Below, piece after piece: positions 16,804 to 25,830 of a stretch of DNA of 26,535 nt. Within the stretch, counting starts at the first letter, position 1. Each line of letters begins with the position of its first letter. A program made the translations under genes and the position numbers. This stretch comes from Flavobacteriaceae bacterium (GTDB taxonomy: Bacteria; Bacteroidota; Bacteroidia; Flavobacteriales; Flavobacteriaceae), in the NCBI GenBank assembly GCA_029238555.1, contig JAQWFV010000043.1:1-26535 (forward strand), given 5' to 3'. The notes under the pieces are model-generated. The model was not told the origin of the DNA. It was given only the letters and a program-made list of their open reading frames with translations, and did no database searches.

Positions 16804-17619
16804 ATGCAACGCATTATAGATTTTTTTCTTGGCAATAGGCTGCGTTTGTTATTTTGGTGTTACTTACTCATTGGGATTGCGCTTACTACCAGTGAAAATA
16901 TTTACTTAAAATCAAGTTATTTAAACACCAGTAGCCGCTTAAGTGGTGGTATTCATTTGTTCTTTAGTGGCATTGGAGACTATTTTTCATTGGCTTCCGA
17001 AAATGAATTTCTCACCACTCAAAATAAGGTTTTAATGGAGCGCTTGGTCGCTTTTGAAAAGTATGAATTAAACCATGACTCCACCCTAATGAATAAAAAT
17101 TTTGAATTCATTAACGGGAGAATTATAAAAAATAGTTTCACCGGAATAAACAATTACCTCACCCTTTCCTTGGGTGAACAAGACAGTGTGTTCACAGACA
17201 TGGGTGTTGTGAATGAAAAAGGACTTCTTGGAATTATAGAGTTCAGCGGAAATTCATTTTCCACCGTTCAGAGTATTTTACACAGCAAATCTAAAATAAA
17301 TGTCAAGGTGAAAGGAACTGACTATTTTGGATCCTTAGTTTGGAATGGAAAAAAACCCAACAATGTTCAACTGATCGACATTCCAGATTTAGCGCCTATC
17401 AAAAAAGGAGACACCATTATTAGCGGAGGAATGTCTAGCATTTTTCCTGAAAATATTCCTGTAGGTACTATTGAAGACTTTAAACTTACTGCTGCTAAGA
17501 ATTACTATATTATTGAGGTGCGACTGTTTAATGACATGCAAAATATTGGGCCTGTTTATGTTATAAAAAATCATCTAAAACAAGAGATTAAAGCGGTAGA
17601 AAATAATACAGATGAATAG
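16804..17619 (+). CDS. mreC: Rod shape-determining protein MreC
   Basis: MreC is a bitopic inner-membrane protein whose periplasmic part activates PBP2-RodA. The 271-residue protein has one N-terminal membrane helix (about 12-29). A short coiled-coil region follows (about 62-90, with ENEFLTTQNKVLMERL), and then the beta-rich domain with INNYLTLSLGEQDSV, MGVVNEKGLLGII and GDTIISGGMSSIFPENIPVGTIE. The last motif is the most conserved part of the family. Its last eight bases overlap the mreD start, so translation is coupled. Confidence 0.94.
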   Translation: MQRIIDFFLGNRLRLLFWCYLLIGIALTTSENIYLKSSYLNTSSRLSGGIHLFFSGIGDYFSLASENEFLTTQNKVLMERLVAFEKYELNHDSTLMNKNFEFINGRIIKNSFTGINNYLTLSLGEQDSVFTDMGVVNEKGLLGIIEFSGNSFSTVQSILHSKSKINVKVKGTDYFGSLVWNGKKPNNVQLIDIPDLAPIKKGDTIISGGMSSIFPENIPVGTIEDFKLTAAKNYYIIEVRLFNDMQNIGPVYVIKNHLKQEIKAVENNTDE

Positions 17620-18121
17620 AGAGCTTCCTATATACCTGCCTATAAAAGTGATTCTTTTGATCCTTATTCAAGCTTTTGTATTTAGTAAAATGGCTTTGTT
17701 TGGGTTTATTAGCCCAATGATCTACACCCTACTCTTATATATTTATCCTACCCATAAAAATAGAAGTCTTTGGATTACTTTGGCGTTTATATTTGGTCTT
17801 ATCTTAGATATTTTATTAGACACTTTAGCCCTTCATGCCATTGTTTTGGTTTTCATGGCTTATATAAGGCCTAAAATGATGCGAATTGTGTTTGGATTGA
17901 ACTTTGAGCAAAAAAGTTTTAGAATTCAACAAGCACCTGTGGCACAACGTTATTCATTTATAGCAGCAATAATTATTTTACACCATTTGGTTTATTTTAG
18001 CTTGGAGGCATTTAGCTGGTCTAAATGGTTGCTGGTACTTGAAAAAACCTTTTCCACTGGAATAGTGAGCTTTATTTTTAGCCTGCTGTTAATCACACTA
18101 CTAAGTCCGAGAAGAAAATGA
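17612..18121 (+). CDS. mreD: Rod shape-determining protein MreD
   Basis: The 169-residue, very hydrophobic protein has about five membrane helices, as in MreD, the integral-membrane partner of MreC. The charged turn AYIRPKMMRIVFG lies after the first helices, and a C-terminal helix ends LLITLLSPRRK. Sequence conservation in this family is low, so the name depends mainly on topology and its place between mreC and mrdA. It overlaps mreC by 8 bp and mrdA by 4 bp (ATGA). Confidence 0.92.
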   Translation: MNRELPIYLPIKVILLILIQAFVFSKMALFGFISPMIYTLLLYIYPTHKNRSLWITLAFIFGLILDILLDTLALHAIVLVFMAYIRPKMMRIVFGLNFEQKSFRIQQAPVAQRYSFIAAIIILHHLVYFSLEAFSWSKWLLVLEKTFSTGIVSFIFSLLLITLLSPRRK

Positions 18122-19986
18122 GAAAACTATTACTTTTCTCAGTTGTTATAATAGCTGCCATTAGCTTTATCATTAAACTTGGCAGTCTACAAATCAGTGG
18201 TGCTAATCCTGAAGCTTTTAAATCAGATCCCGCAATAAGTGCACAGACAATCTACCCCAGTCGTGGATACATCTATGACAGAAACAATACATTATTGGTA
18301 GCCAACCAGGCGGCCTACGACCTTATGGTAGTACCAAGAGAAGTGTCGTTAAAGGACACTTTGGCTTTTTGTCAATTACTAAACATCAATAGAGAGACTT
18401 TTATAAATCAAATGGAGAGAGCCAAAAGATACTCCCCTAGGTTACCTTCCGTAATGGTGTCTAAACTCTCCAAAGAGACTTACGCTGCTTTCCAAGAAAA
18501 AATGAGAAAGTACGAAGGATTTTATATTCAAAAACAAAATTTAAGAGATTATAAAACAACTGCTGCAGCCAATGTACTGGGCTACATTAGCGAGGTAAAT
18601 CCTTGGGAGGTGAAGAACAACCCAGACTACAACTCTGGAGAACTTATTGGTAAAACAGGCGTAGAAAAGCAATATGAGTCTATTATTCGGGGTGAAAAAG
18701 GGGTCCAATACCTACAAAAAGATCGATTCAATAGAATTATAGGGCCTTATAAAAATGGGGCTCATGACAAAACACCAAAAGCGGGAACAAATTTACAAAT
18801 CACCCTAGATAAAGAACTTCAAGAATACGGAGAGAGATTACTTGAGAACAAACGCGGTGCCATTGTCGCTATTGAACCAAGTACAGGTGAAATTCTAGCC
18901 CTCATTACAGGCCCCAGCTTTGACCCTTCCTTATTGGTTGGAAGAAGTCGATCTAGAAATTACACCAACTTGTATTACGACTCTATAGCCAAACCCACTT
19001 GGGATAGAAGTTTATTGGCTCAGCCTTCCCCAGGATCACCATTTAAAATAATCAATGCACTTGCCGCTTTAGAAGAAGGGGTTTTAAACCCTTTAGAAAC
19101 CGTTTACTGCAACAATGGATACTTCGTAGGGAAAGATAAAAAAGGATGCCACTGTGGGGGTGGTTCAAGAAACTTATACACAGCCATATCTGAGTCTTGC
19201 AACGCGTACTTTGTCGCGGTTTTTAAAAAAATATTTCATAAATATCCCAACTCAGACGCTGGCCTAGAAGCCTGGGTCTCACATATGAAAAGTTTTGGCT
19301 TAGGGGATTATTTGGGTACAGACTTGCCTACAGGTGCACCAGGAAGAATCCCTGGCGTTCCGTTTTACGACGCTTTTTATGGAGACAATAGATGGGGGCC
19401 TACCTACTTTATTTCTAACGCTATTGGACAAGGAGAGGTAGCAACAACTCCTATTCAATTAGCTAATATGACTGCAGCAATAGCCAACAGGGGTTTTTAT
19501 TTTAGACCTCATATCCTTAGAAAGATTGACCGTGTTTCTTTTAATGACAGTGTGTACAACACACCAATATTCACCACTATTAGCAAAGAACATTTTGAGC
19601 CAATCATTGAGGCTATGCAAAAGGTTTATGAGTCTGGAACAGCGAAACACTTGAAAACAAAAGGGCTTACTATGGCGGGTAAAACGGGTACTGGCGAAAA
19701 CTACACCCGAATTAACGGGGAACGAAAGCAGCTGACCGACCACTCTATTTTTGTAGGCTTTTCTCCAGTAGAAAAACCAGAAATTGCTATTTCTGTTTAT
19801 GTAGAACACGGGTATTACGGCTCTAGATATGCTGGCTATATAGCCACACTTATGATGGAAAAATACTTGAAAGGTGCTATAAGCAATACATCCCTAGAAA
19901 CAAAAATACTTGAAAGCAGTTTAGAGAAAGAATACGCAAAACCTTTGAGCGGAAAGCCCTTTAAAATAAACGAATATGCGTGGTAG
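18118..19986 (+). CDS. mrdA: Penicillin-binding protein 2, cell-elongation transpeptidase
   Basis: PBP2 crosslinks new peptidoglycan during elongation together with RodA. The 622-residue protein has one N-terminal membrane helix (about 4-26) and the non-catalytic pedestal domain containing YPSRGYIYDRN (46-56). The transpeptidase domain follows, with S307-P-F-K310 (SxxK), S360-C-N362 (SxN) and K522-T-G (KTG). A cysteine group, C331 and C344-H-C346, lies between SxxK and SxN, with C361 inside the SxN motif. E. coli PBP2 carries a zinc site in the same region, so a metal site here is plausible. The stop lies 11 bases into rodA. Confidence 0.96.
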   Translation: MRKLLLFSVVIIAAISFIIKLGSLQISGANPEAFKSDPAISAQTIYPSRGYIYDRNNTLLVANQAAYDLMVVPREVSLKDTLAFCQLLNINRETFINQMERAKRYSPRLPSVMVSKLSKETYAAFQEKMRKYEGFYIQKQNLRDYKTTAAANVLGYISEVNPWEVKNNPDYNSGELIGKTGVEKQYESIIRGEKGVQYLQKDRFNRIIGPYKNGAHDKTPKAGTNLQITLDKELQEYGERLLENKRGAIVAIEPSTGEILALITGPSFDPSLLVGRSRSRNYTNLYYDSIAKPTWDRSLLAQPSPGSPFKIINALAALEEGVLNPLETVYCNNGYFVGKDKKGCHCGGGSRNLYTAISESCNAYFVAVFKKIFHKYPNSDAGLEAWVSHMKSFGLGDYLGTDLPTGAPGRIPGVPFYDAFYGDNRWGPTYFISNAIGQGEVATTPIQLANMTAAIANRGFYFRPHILRKIDRVSFNDSVYNTPIFTTISKEHFEPIIEAMQKVYESGTAKHLKTKGLTMAGKTGTGENYTRINGERKQLTDHSIFVGFSPVEKPEIAISVYVEHGYYGSRYAGYIATLMMEKYLKGAISNTSLETKILESSLEKEYAKPLSGKPFKINEYAW

Positions 19987-21259
19987 TATAGGAAAAATAA
20001 GGATAGATTGGGTTTCGATTGTCTTATACCTTATTTTAGTTTTTGTAGGCTGGGTGAATATTTACTCCAGTACGGTTACGGAAAATCACAGCAGCATTTT
20101 TGACTTTAGCACTATTTATGGCAAGCAACTTTTCTTTATTGTCATAAGTCTCTGTGCCGCAGGATTCATTTTTATTGTGAACACAAAAGCCTTTGAGCGA
20201 TTTGCTGCAATTTATTACTTTACTGCACTTTTATTACTTTTGGGCCTATTTGTCTTTGGAAAAACAATTGCTGGAGCTACTTCCTGGTACAATCTAGGCT
20301 TATTTAATTTTCAACCTTCTGAGCTGGCAAAAATAGCTACTGCTTTAGCGCTTGCTAAATATTTAAGCGACATACAAACCGATATTAAAAATAACCTTCA
20401 TGCTACCATTGCATTTACTATTTTATTAATTCCTGCATTACTCGTTATTCCCCAACCAGATCCTGGTTCTGCATTGGTGTTTTTTGCTTTGTCTTTTGTG
20501 TTATTTAGAGAGGGATTTTCACTGAAAATATTTTGGGCTGTTTTTGGCGCTATTATATTATTTATAGCCGTATTAAAATGGGGGGTCTTATGGAGTATTG
20601 GAGGTCTGGTTTTGGGTGGTGGTTTAGGATTTATTTTAAAACCTAAAAGAATAAAATGGTCTTGGGCTAAATTAAGTTTTGGACTTTTAGCTGGAATACT
20701 TTTTGCCACCAGTGTAAATTATGTTTTCAACGAGGTTTTCGAGCAAAGACACCGGGATCGTTTTAGCCTTTGGCTAGATCTTGAAACAGATCCCGAAATT
20801 TTAGAAAAAATCAATAGATCTATTGGATACAACACCTATCAATCTACAGAGGCTATTAGAGCTGGTGGTTTTTTTGGAAAAGGATTTTTAGAGGGCACCA
20901 GGACCAAAGGAGATTTTGTACCTGAACAACACTCCGATTATATTTTTAGTACATTAGGTGAAGAGTGGGGGTTTTTAGGAACCACAGCAGTGGTTCTGCT
21001 ATTCACAACACTTTTGTTGAGGCTATTATTTTTAAGCGAAAGACAAAGTAATTCGTTTAACCGTATTTTTGGGTATGGAGTGGTCTCTATATTAGGCATT
21101 CACTATATTATTAATATTGGAATGGTACTGGGTTTACTTCCAACCATAGGAATTCCACTGCCTTACTTAAGTTATGGAGGCTCTGGAATGCTAGGATTTA
21201 CATTGTTACTTTTTATATTTTTAAAACTAGACGGAAATAGGTTAAAAGAATGGGATTAG
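19976..21259 (+). CDS. rodA: Peptidoglycan polymerase RodA (SEDS family)
   Basis: RodA polymerises lipid II into glycan strands and works as a pair with PBP2. The 427-residue protein has about ten membrane helices and the SEDS signatures FQPSELAKI (112-120), PDPGSALVF (161-169) and the catalytic-region SDYIFSTLGEEWGFLG (320-335), with the likely catalytic aspartate D321. The C-terminus has the usual GIPLPYLSYGGSGML. An insertion of additional hydrophobic segments (about 185-250) makes it longer than the 370-residue E. coli protein, as is usual in Bacteroidota. It overlaps mrdA by 11 bp and msrA by 10 bp. Confidence 0.96.
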   Translation: MRGSIGKIRIDWVSIVLYLILVFVGWVNIYSSTVTENHSSIFDFSTIYGKQLFFIVISLCAAGFIFIVNTKAFERFAAIYYFTALLLLLGLFVFGKTIAGATSWYNLGLFNFQPSELAKIATALALAKYLSDIQTDIKNNLHATIAFTILLIPALLVIPQPDPGSALVFFALSFVLFREGFSLKIFWAVFGAIILFIAVLKWGVLWSIGGLVLGGGLGFILKPKRIKWSWAKLSFGLLAGILFATSVNYVFNEVFEQRHRDRFSLWLDLETDPEILEKINRSIGYNTYQSTEAIRAGGFFGKGFLEGTRTKGDFVPEQHSDYIFSTLGEEWGFLGTTAVVLLFTTLLLRLLFLSERQSNSFNRIFGYGVVSILGIHYIINIGMVLGLLPTIGIPLPYLSYGGSGMLGFTLLLFIFLKLDGNRLKEWD

Positions 21260-21795
21260 AAAATAAGGAAATTGTTCTTGGAGGCGGATGCTTCTGGTGT
21301 GTAGAGGCTGTTATGGAACTCCTCAAAGGGGTAAAAAGTGTGGTCCCTGGTTATATGGGAGGAACTGTACCTGGAACACCTACCTACAGAGAAATTTGCT
21401 CAGGGCGTACAGGCCATGCAGAAGTAGTTAAGGTAGTTTACGATCCTACTATTATTTCACTATCAGTACTATTCGAGATATTTTTAACCACACATGATCC
21501 TACTACCCTTAACAGACAAGGGGCAGATGTTGGAACTCAGTACAGGTCTGTTATTTTTTATGGTACTCAAGAAGAAAAGGCTTGCGCAGAAAAAACCTTT
21601 CAAAGTTTAAAGGAATATTTTGACGAGCCAATAGTCACTACTTTAGAACCTAAAGCAGTGTTTTACGAGGCAGAAAAAGAACACCATAACTACTACAGCA
21701 GCAATCCTTTTCAAGGATATTGTCAGGTAGTCATATCTCCTAAAGTAACTAAGCTAAAATCACAACATTCAACATGGCTTAAAAAAGAATCATGA
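21250..21795 (+). CDS. msrA: Peptide methionine-(S)-sulfoxide reductase MsrA
   Basis: MsrA repairs oxidised methionine (S-sulfoxide) in proteins. The 181-residue protein has the active-site motif GGGCFWC, with catalytic C14 and C17, followed by GVKSVVPGYMGG. Other family features are the GHAEVVKVVYDP block, THDPTTLNRQGADVGTQYRS and the C-terminal NPFQGYCQV with a recycling cysteine. There is no signal peptide, so it acts in the cytoplasm. Its start lies within the end of rodA (10 bp overlap) and its stop overlaps the selO start by 4 bp (ATGA), which ties its translation to the cell-wall operon. Confidence 0.96.
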   Translation: MGLENKEIVLGGGCFWCVEAVMELLKGVKSVVPGYMGGTVPGTPTYREICSGRTGHAEVVKVVYDPTIISLSVLFEIFLTTHDPTTLNRQGADVGTQYRSVIFYGTQEEKACAEKTFQSLKEYFDEPIVTTLEPKAVFYEAEKEHHNYYSSNPFQGYCQVVISPKVTKLKSQHSTWLKKES

Positions 21796-23471
21796 TAGCT
21801 TTTCAGTTGGACCATTTTATAGAATCATTACCAAAGGACCCTTCTTTAGATGAGTATCCCCGGGCTGTACCAGAGGCTTTATACTCATTTGTAAACCCAA
21901 AAAAAACAAAATCAGCTTTAAAAATCCACCTCAATAGTAGCTTGCTAAAGTCTTTGGGAATTGATGAAGATGATCCAGACCTCATCCAACAACTCACCGG
22001 AAATACAATAAGTGACCATCACATTCCTTTTGCTATGAACTATGGTGGCCACCAATTTGGCTATTGGGCTGGGCAACTAGGAGACGGTCGCGCCATTCAC
22101 TTAGGAGGAATAAAAATAAATGGCAATACAACAGATTTAAACTGGAACACTCCATCTGATTGGGCTCAAATTCAATTAAAAGGTGCAGGTCCAACTCCGT
22201 ATTCTAGGTCTGCAGATGGATTGGCCGTATTGAGATCTAGTATTAGGGAATATTTATGTTCAGAAGCCATGTATCATTTAGGGGTACCTACCACAAGAGC
22301 TTTGTCCTTGTGTCTCAGTGGTGATTTGGTCAATAGAGACATGCTTTACAATGGCAATCCCGGTTTAGAGCAAGGGGCCATTGTTGCAAGGGTAGCCCCA
22401 AATTTCATCCGATTTGGCTCTTTTGAATTGCCTTCCTCTAGAGGGGAAATAGCTACATTGACAACCTTAGTAAAACAAACCATTAAATACTATTACCCCA
22501 ACATCCAAGGTCCACTAAAGGAAGCGACCATAGATTTTTTCAAACAAGTTTGTGAAAACACCGCAAAAGTAATCGCAGATTGGCAGCGCGTAGGCTTTGT
22601 GCATGGGGTGCTCAATACAGATAATATGTCTGTTTTGGGGCTTACTATTGATTATGGCCCATATGGCTGGATGGAACCTTATGATTTAGATTGGACCCCT
22701 AATACAACAGATGCCAAAGAAAATCGCTATAGATTTGGAAACCAACACCAGGTAGGACTTTGGAACCTGTATCAGTTGGCTAACGCGCTCTACCCTATTG
22801 TAAAAGATGCAGCGCCTTTAGAAGCCGCATTAGATCATTTTAAAGAGACTTATGAGACAACTTACGCTCAGATGAGAAAAGAGAAGCTAGGACTGCATTT
22901 AAGCAAGGATGTTGCTTTAGATGCACTCATAGAAGACCTTGACCCTCTATTATCTCTTATAGAAACAGATATGACACTATTTTACCGGGAATTGGCCTTT
23001 TTCAAATCAGCCCAATTTTTAGAAAAAATCAAAACGGCTGAACTACACTCGGACTCCAGCAACACTAAGCAAGCTAATACCATCCAAACCGACCTAGAAA
23101 AAGACAACCAATGGTTATTTGGCTCTTTAATAAAAGCTTTTTATGACCCTAAAGCACTCAATGGTACTGTAAAAAACAAGTGGGTTTTATGGCTGCGTAG
23201 TTATGCAAAAATTAGATTGGCTCAAAAATCGCCTGATCAGGTCGTTATAGAAAAAATGAATGCGGTAAATCCAAAATATGTTTTGAGAAATTATATGGCT
23301 CAAATGGCTATTGAGGCTGCAGAAAAGAAAGACTACTCTATAATAAATGAACTGTTCCAACTGCTTCAAAAACCCTATGAGGAACAACATGAATTGGACA
23401 AATGGTACGCCAAAAGGCCAGAATGGGCCAGAAATAAGATAGGTTGTAGCCAATTATCTTGCAGTTCTTAA
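21792..23471 (+). CDS. selO: Protein adenylyltransferase SelO (YdiU family)
   Basis: SelO has a protein-kinase-like fold that transfers AMP from ATP to proteins, with a role in the redox stress response. The 559-residue protein shows the family blocks MNYGGHQFGYWAGQLGDGRA (82-101), QLKGAGPTPYSRSADG (128-143) and RSSIREYLCSEAM (148-160). The catalytic HGVLNTDN (271-278) is followed by the metal-binding DYGP (287-290). The C-terminus CSQLSCSS keeps the conserved cysteine (C557) three residues from the end, where animal SelO carries selenocysteine. It is the last gene of the mre run and is translationally coupled to msrA. Confidence 0.95.
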   Translation: MIAFQLDHFIESLPKDPSLDEYPRAVPEALYSFVNPKKTKSALKIHLNSSLLKSLGIDEDDPDLIQQLTGNTISDHHIPFAMNYGGHQFGYWAGQLGDGRAIHLGGIKINGNTTDLNWNTPSDWAQIQLKGAGPTPYSRSADGLAVLRSSIREYLCSEAMYHLGVPTTRALSLCLSGDLVNRDMLYNGNPGLEQGAIVARVAPNFIRFGSFELPSSRGEIATLTTLVKQTIKYYYPNIQGPLKEATIDFFKQVCENTAKVIADWQRVGFVHGVLNTDNMSVLGLTIDYGPYGWMEPYDLDWTPNTTDAKENRYRFGNQHQVGLWNLYQLANALYPIVKDAAPLEAALDHFKETYETTYAQMRKEKLGLHLSKDVALDALIEDLDPLLSLIETDMTLFYRELAFFKSAQFLEKIKTAELHSDSSNTKQANTIQTDLEKDNQWLFGSLIKAFYDPKALNGTVKNKWVLWLRSYAKIRLAQKSPDQVVIEKMNAVNPKYVLRNYMAQMAIEAAEKKDYSIINELFQLLQKPYEEQHELDKWYAKRPEWARNKIGCSQLSCSS

Positions 23472-23502
23472 TGCCAATTGATTACTACCCCATCAAGGAT
23501 AA

Positions 23503-23515
23503 GGTGAATATCACC
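23503..23515. terminator. Weak hairpin between the convergent selO and protease genes
   Basis: GGTGA-ATA-TCACC is a five-base stem with a three-base loop in the 69-bp gap between two convergent genes. A longer-range pair (AATTGAT at 23476-23482 with ATCAATT at 23516-23522) could bracket it. There is no T-run, so termination here is uncertain. Confidence 0.25.
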
Positions 23516-23540
23516 ATCAATTAGACTAAACCTCCAGTCA

Positions 23541-25679
23541 TTAACCTTTTACTGAGGCTAATTTCAAAGGATTGGTAAACCTGATTTTTAAATCTTGCAG
23601 CACATTTACAGCCTCTTCTACATAAACGTCTTTGGCTAAATCCCTGTGCCAGCGATCTCTTTTCTCTCTGAGTTCTGCATCTTGGGCAAGCATTGTTTTC
23701 TCTACGTTCAAAGATTGAAAAGTCAATTTAGAATCGTACTTGGTTATTTGCTTAAAATAAGCGGCTTTTTCTTTATCTAATTTTACCTCTGCAACATAAT
23801 CCTCATAAAGCAATGACACCTTATTGTTGTCTTGCTGCGACTTTAACCACTTAGCATTCTCCTCAATGAGCTTTAATTGAGGGTTGGCAGCCATTCTCTT
23901 TTTTGAATTAGCTATGGTACTTTCAAAATCAATATATCCCTCCCAGGAGGTATATTCTGCTGCTGGAATTTTATCCCAAGCCATGGGGTGGTCCAAATCT
24001 CTTTCACCAATATCCATATAACTGTATTTATCTGGCACAACAACATCACTCATTACACCTTTTAATTGGGTAGAACCTCCATTAATTCTATAAAATTTCT
24101 GGGTGGTTAACTTTAAAGCCCCTAGGTCTCCAAATTCACTACTCCTCACAATATTATTTAAAGGCACCACATTTTGAACGGTACCTTTTCCAAAAGTCTG
24201 CTTACTCCCGATCACTACTGCTCTTTTATAATCCTGCATGGCAGCTGCTAAAATTTCAGATGCAGAAGCAGACAATTCATTCACTAGTATTACTAAGGGA
24301 CCATCCCAAACTAAGCGATTGTCAGTGTCTTCGTATAATTCAATTTTTTCTTGTCCCGTTTTGACTTGAACAACCGGACCGTCTTTAATAAATAAGCCTG
24401 CAATATCTACAACAGTTTTTAAAGATCCTCCGCCATTGTCTCTGAGGTCCAAAATGAGTCCTTGAGCCCCTTCTGCTTTTAGTTTTTCTAACTCAGCCGC
24501 AATATCAGTTGCCGCATTTCTCTCGTTATAATCTTCGAAGTCTACATAGAACTTAGGCAAGTTAATAAGTCCATACTTATATTCTCCTTGATTTACTGTG
24601 GCTGTTTTAGCAAAAGTTTCTTCTAGTTTAACGACATCTCTGGTAATTGAAATTACCTCTAGGGTACCGTCTACTTTTTTAACGGTCAAATCTACCAAGG
24701 AACCTTTTGGACCTTTGATAAGTTTTATGGCGTCGTCTAATCGCATTCCCACAATATCTACCGGATCTTCTCCTGACTGCCCTACTTTTATGATCTCATC
24801 TCCTACCTCAATTCTTTGGTCTCTCCAAACAGGTCCTCCAGAGATTATTTCCACAATCTTCGTTTGATCTTTACGCTTTTGAAGTCTAGCGCCAATCCCT
24901 TCGAATTTACCTGACATGTCCATGTCAAATCTGTCTTTCTCTTCTGGAGCAAAATAAAAAGTGTGGGGATCATAGGTCTCTACAATACTGTTTAAATACT
25001 GTACAAACCAATCTTTTCTTTCTAAATCTGCCACAAAATCAAAATACTCTTCCAGACTTTCTTTAGTTTTTGCCCTTGCTTCAGATTCCAAGACTTCCAT
25101 CCCTTTAGTGGTATAATTTGAATCTTCCGCTACTTTTAAGGCCTCATTCTCCTTAGATGCGTAGTAGGTTCCTAAAGACACATATTTTAATTGTGCCCTC
25201 CAACGGGCTTCTAATTCTTTTTTTGATTGTGCGTAAGGCAGAAGATCATAATCTACCACCAAAGAGTCTGTCTCTGAAAAATCATAAGGGGTATTGAGTA
25301 CTTTCTTATAGAGGTCTTTGGACTCGTCTATTCTGTAGATTAAACGCTCATGAACAAGGTTAAAAAAACTAATGTCTATTCCTTTAATCTGATCGTCTAT
25401 TTGGGTTTTATATTCCTCGAATGACGCTAAGTCAGTAGCTAAAAAATATCGTTTCATGGGGTCCAATCCCCCTATGAAATTATCATAAACTCTTTCTGAA
25501 AATGTATCATTCACGGCTGTAGGCTCAAAGTGTAGCCTTTCTAATACATAACTAATTAGCTCCAACAAAAGCTTGTCTTTATCAGAGGTTTCGCTAATAC
25601 CTTTTGTAAAACTACAAGAGACAAAAGCAAATAAAACAACCGAGCAAACTAATATAAAATTCTTTTTCATCTTCTTCAT
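23541..25679 (-). CDS. prc: Carboxy-terminal processing (tail-specific) protease, lipoprotein
   Basis: This is an S41 serine protease of the Tsp/Prc type that trims or degrades periplasmic proteins from their C-termini. I chose the ATG at 25679 (712 residues); a GTG 15 bp upstream and an ATG 9 bp downstream are alternatives. A lipoprotein signal ends FAFVSC, so the protein is membrane-anchored. The N-terminal Tsp domain includes GGLDPMKRYFL, the PDZ domain spans about 253-345 and the S41 domain follows. The Ser-Lys dyad is S472 in SASASEI and K498 in QTFGKGTVQ, with the third residue D483 in MQDY. It is convergent with selO and divergent from surE. Confidence 0.95.
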   Translation of the reverse strand: MKKMKKNFILVCSVVLFAFVSCSFTKGISETSDKDKLLLELISYVLERLHFEPTAVNDTFSERVYDNFIGGLDPMKRYFLATDLASFEEYKTQIDDQIKGIDISFFNLVHERLIYRIDESKDLYKKVLNTPYDFSETDSLVVDYDLLPYAQSKKELEARWRAQLKYVSLGTYYASKENEALKVAEDSNYTTKGMEVLESEARAKTKESLEEYFDFVADLERKDWFVQYLNSIVETYDPHTFYFAPEEKDRFDMDMSGKFEGIGARLQKRKDQTKIVEIISGGPVWRDQRIEVGDEIIKVGQSGEDPVDIVGMRLDDAIKLIKGPKGSLVDLTVKKVDGTLEVISITRDVVKLEETFAKTATVNQGEYKYGLINLPKFYVDFEDYNERNAATDIAAELEKLKAEGAQGLILDLRDNGGGSLKTVVDIAGLFIKDGPVVQVKTGQEKIELYEDTDNRLVWDGPLVILVNELSASASEILAAAMQDYKRAVVIGSKQTFGKGTVQNVVPLNNIVRSSEFGDLGALKLTTQKFYRINGGSTQLKGVMSDVVVPDKYSYMDIGERDLDHPMAWDKIPAAEYTSWEGYIDFESTIANSKKRMAANPQLKLIEENAKWLKSQQDNNKVSLLYEDYVAEVKLDKEKAAYFKQITKYDSKLTFQSLNVEKTMLAQDAELREKRDRWHRDLAKDVYVEEAVNVLQDLKIRFTNPLKLASVKG

Positions 25680-25805
25680 TTTTTTTGCAACCACCCTTTT
25701 AAGGGCTTTTAAAGTCCTAAGATAAGTAAAAGTGCCTGCAATTATTGAGCCTGCTGAAATAATTTTTTGTTAAAATAGCCGTGACACAAATGCTTATAAT
25801 TATTG

Positions 25806-25813
25806 TATTTTTG
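25806..25813 (+). promoter_or_regulatory. Bacteroidota -7 promoter element (TAnnTTTG) for surE
   Basis: TATTTTTG matches TAnnTTTG exactly and ends 17 bp before the surE ATG, nearly the same distance as the topA element from its start. No clear -33 TTTG lies at the expected distance. The rest of the 151-bp gap should hold the protease promoter, which I cannot place. Confidence 0.45.
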
Positions 25814-25830
25814 TGATTAAATAGCCTACT

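Noticed and set aside
23472..23540. Possible small RNA or remnant gene between selO and the protease
   Set aside because: The gap is only 69 bp, with a weak hairpin and no promoter or T-run; it is better read as an ordinary convergent junction.
25680..25694. GTG start five codons upstream for the tail-specific protease
   Set aside because: The added residues (MVAKK) contribute nothing to the lipoprotein signal, and two ATG codons follow immediately; ATG at 25679 is more likely.
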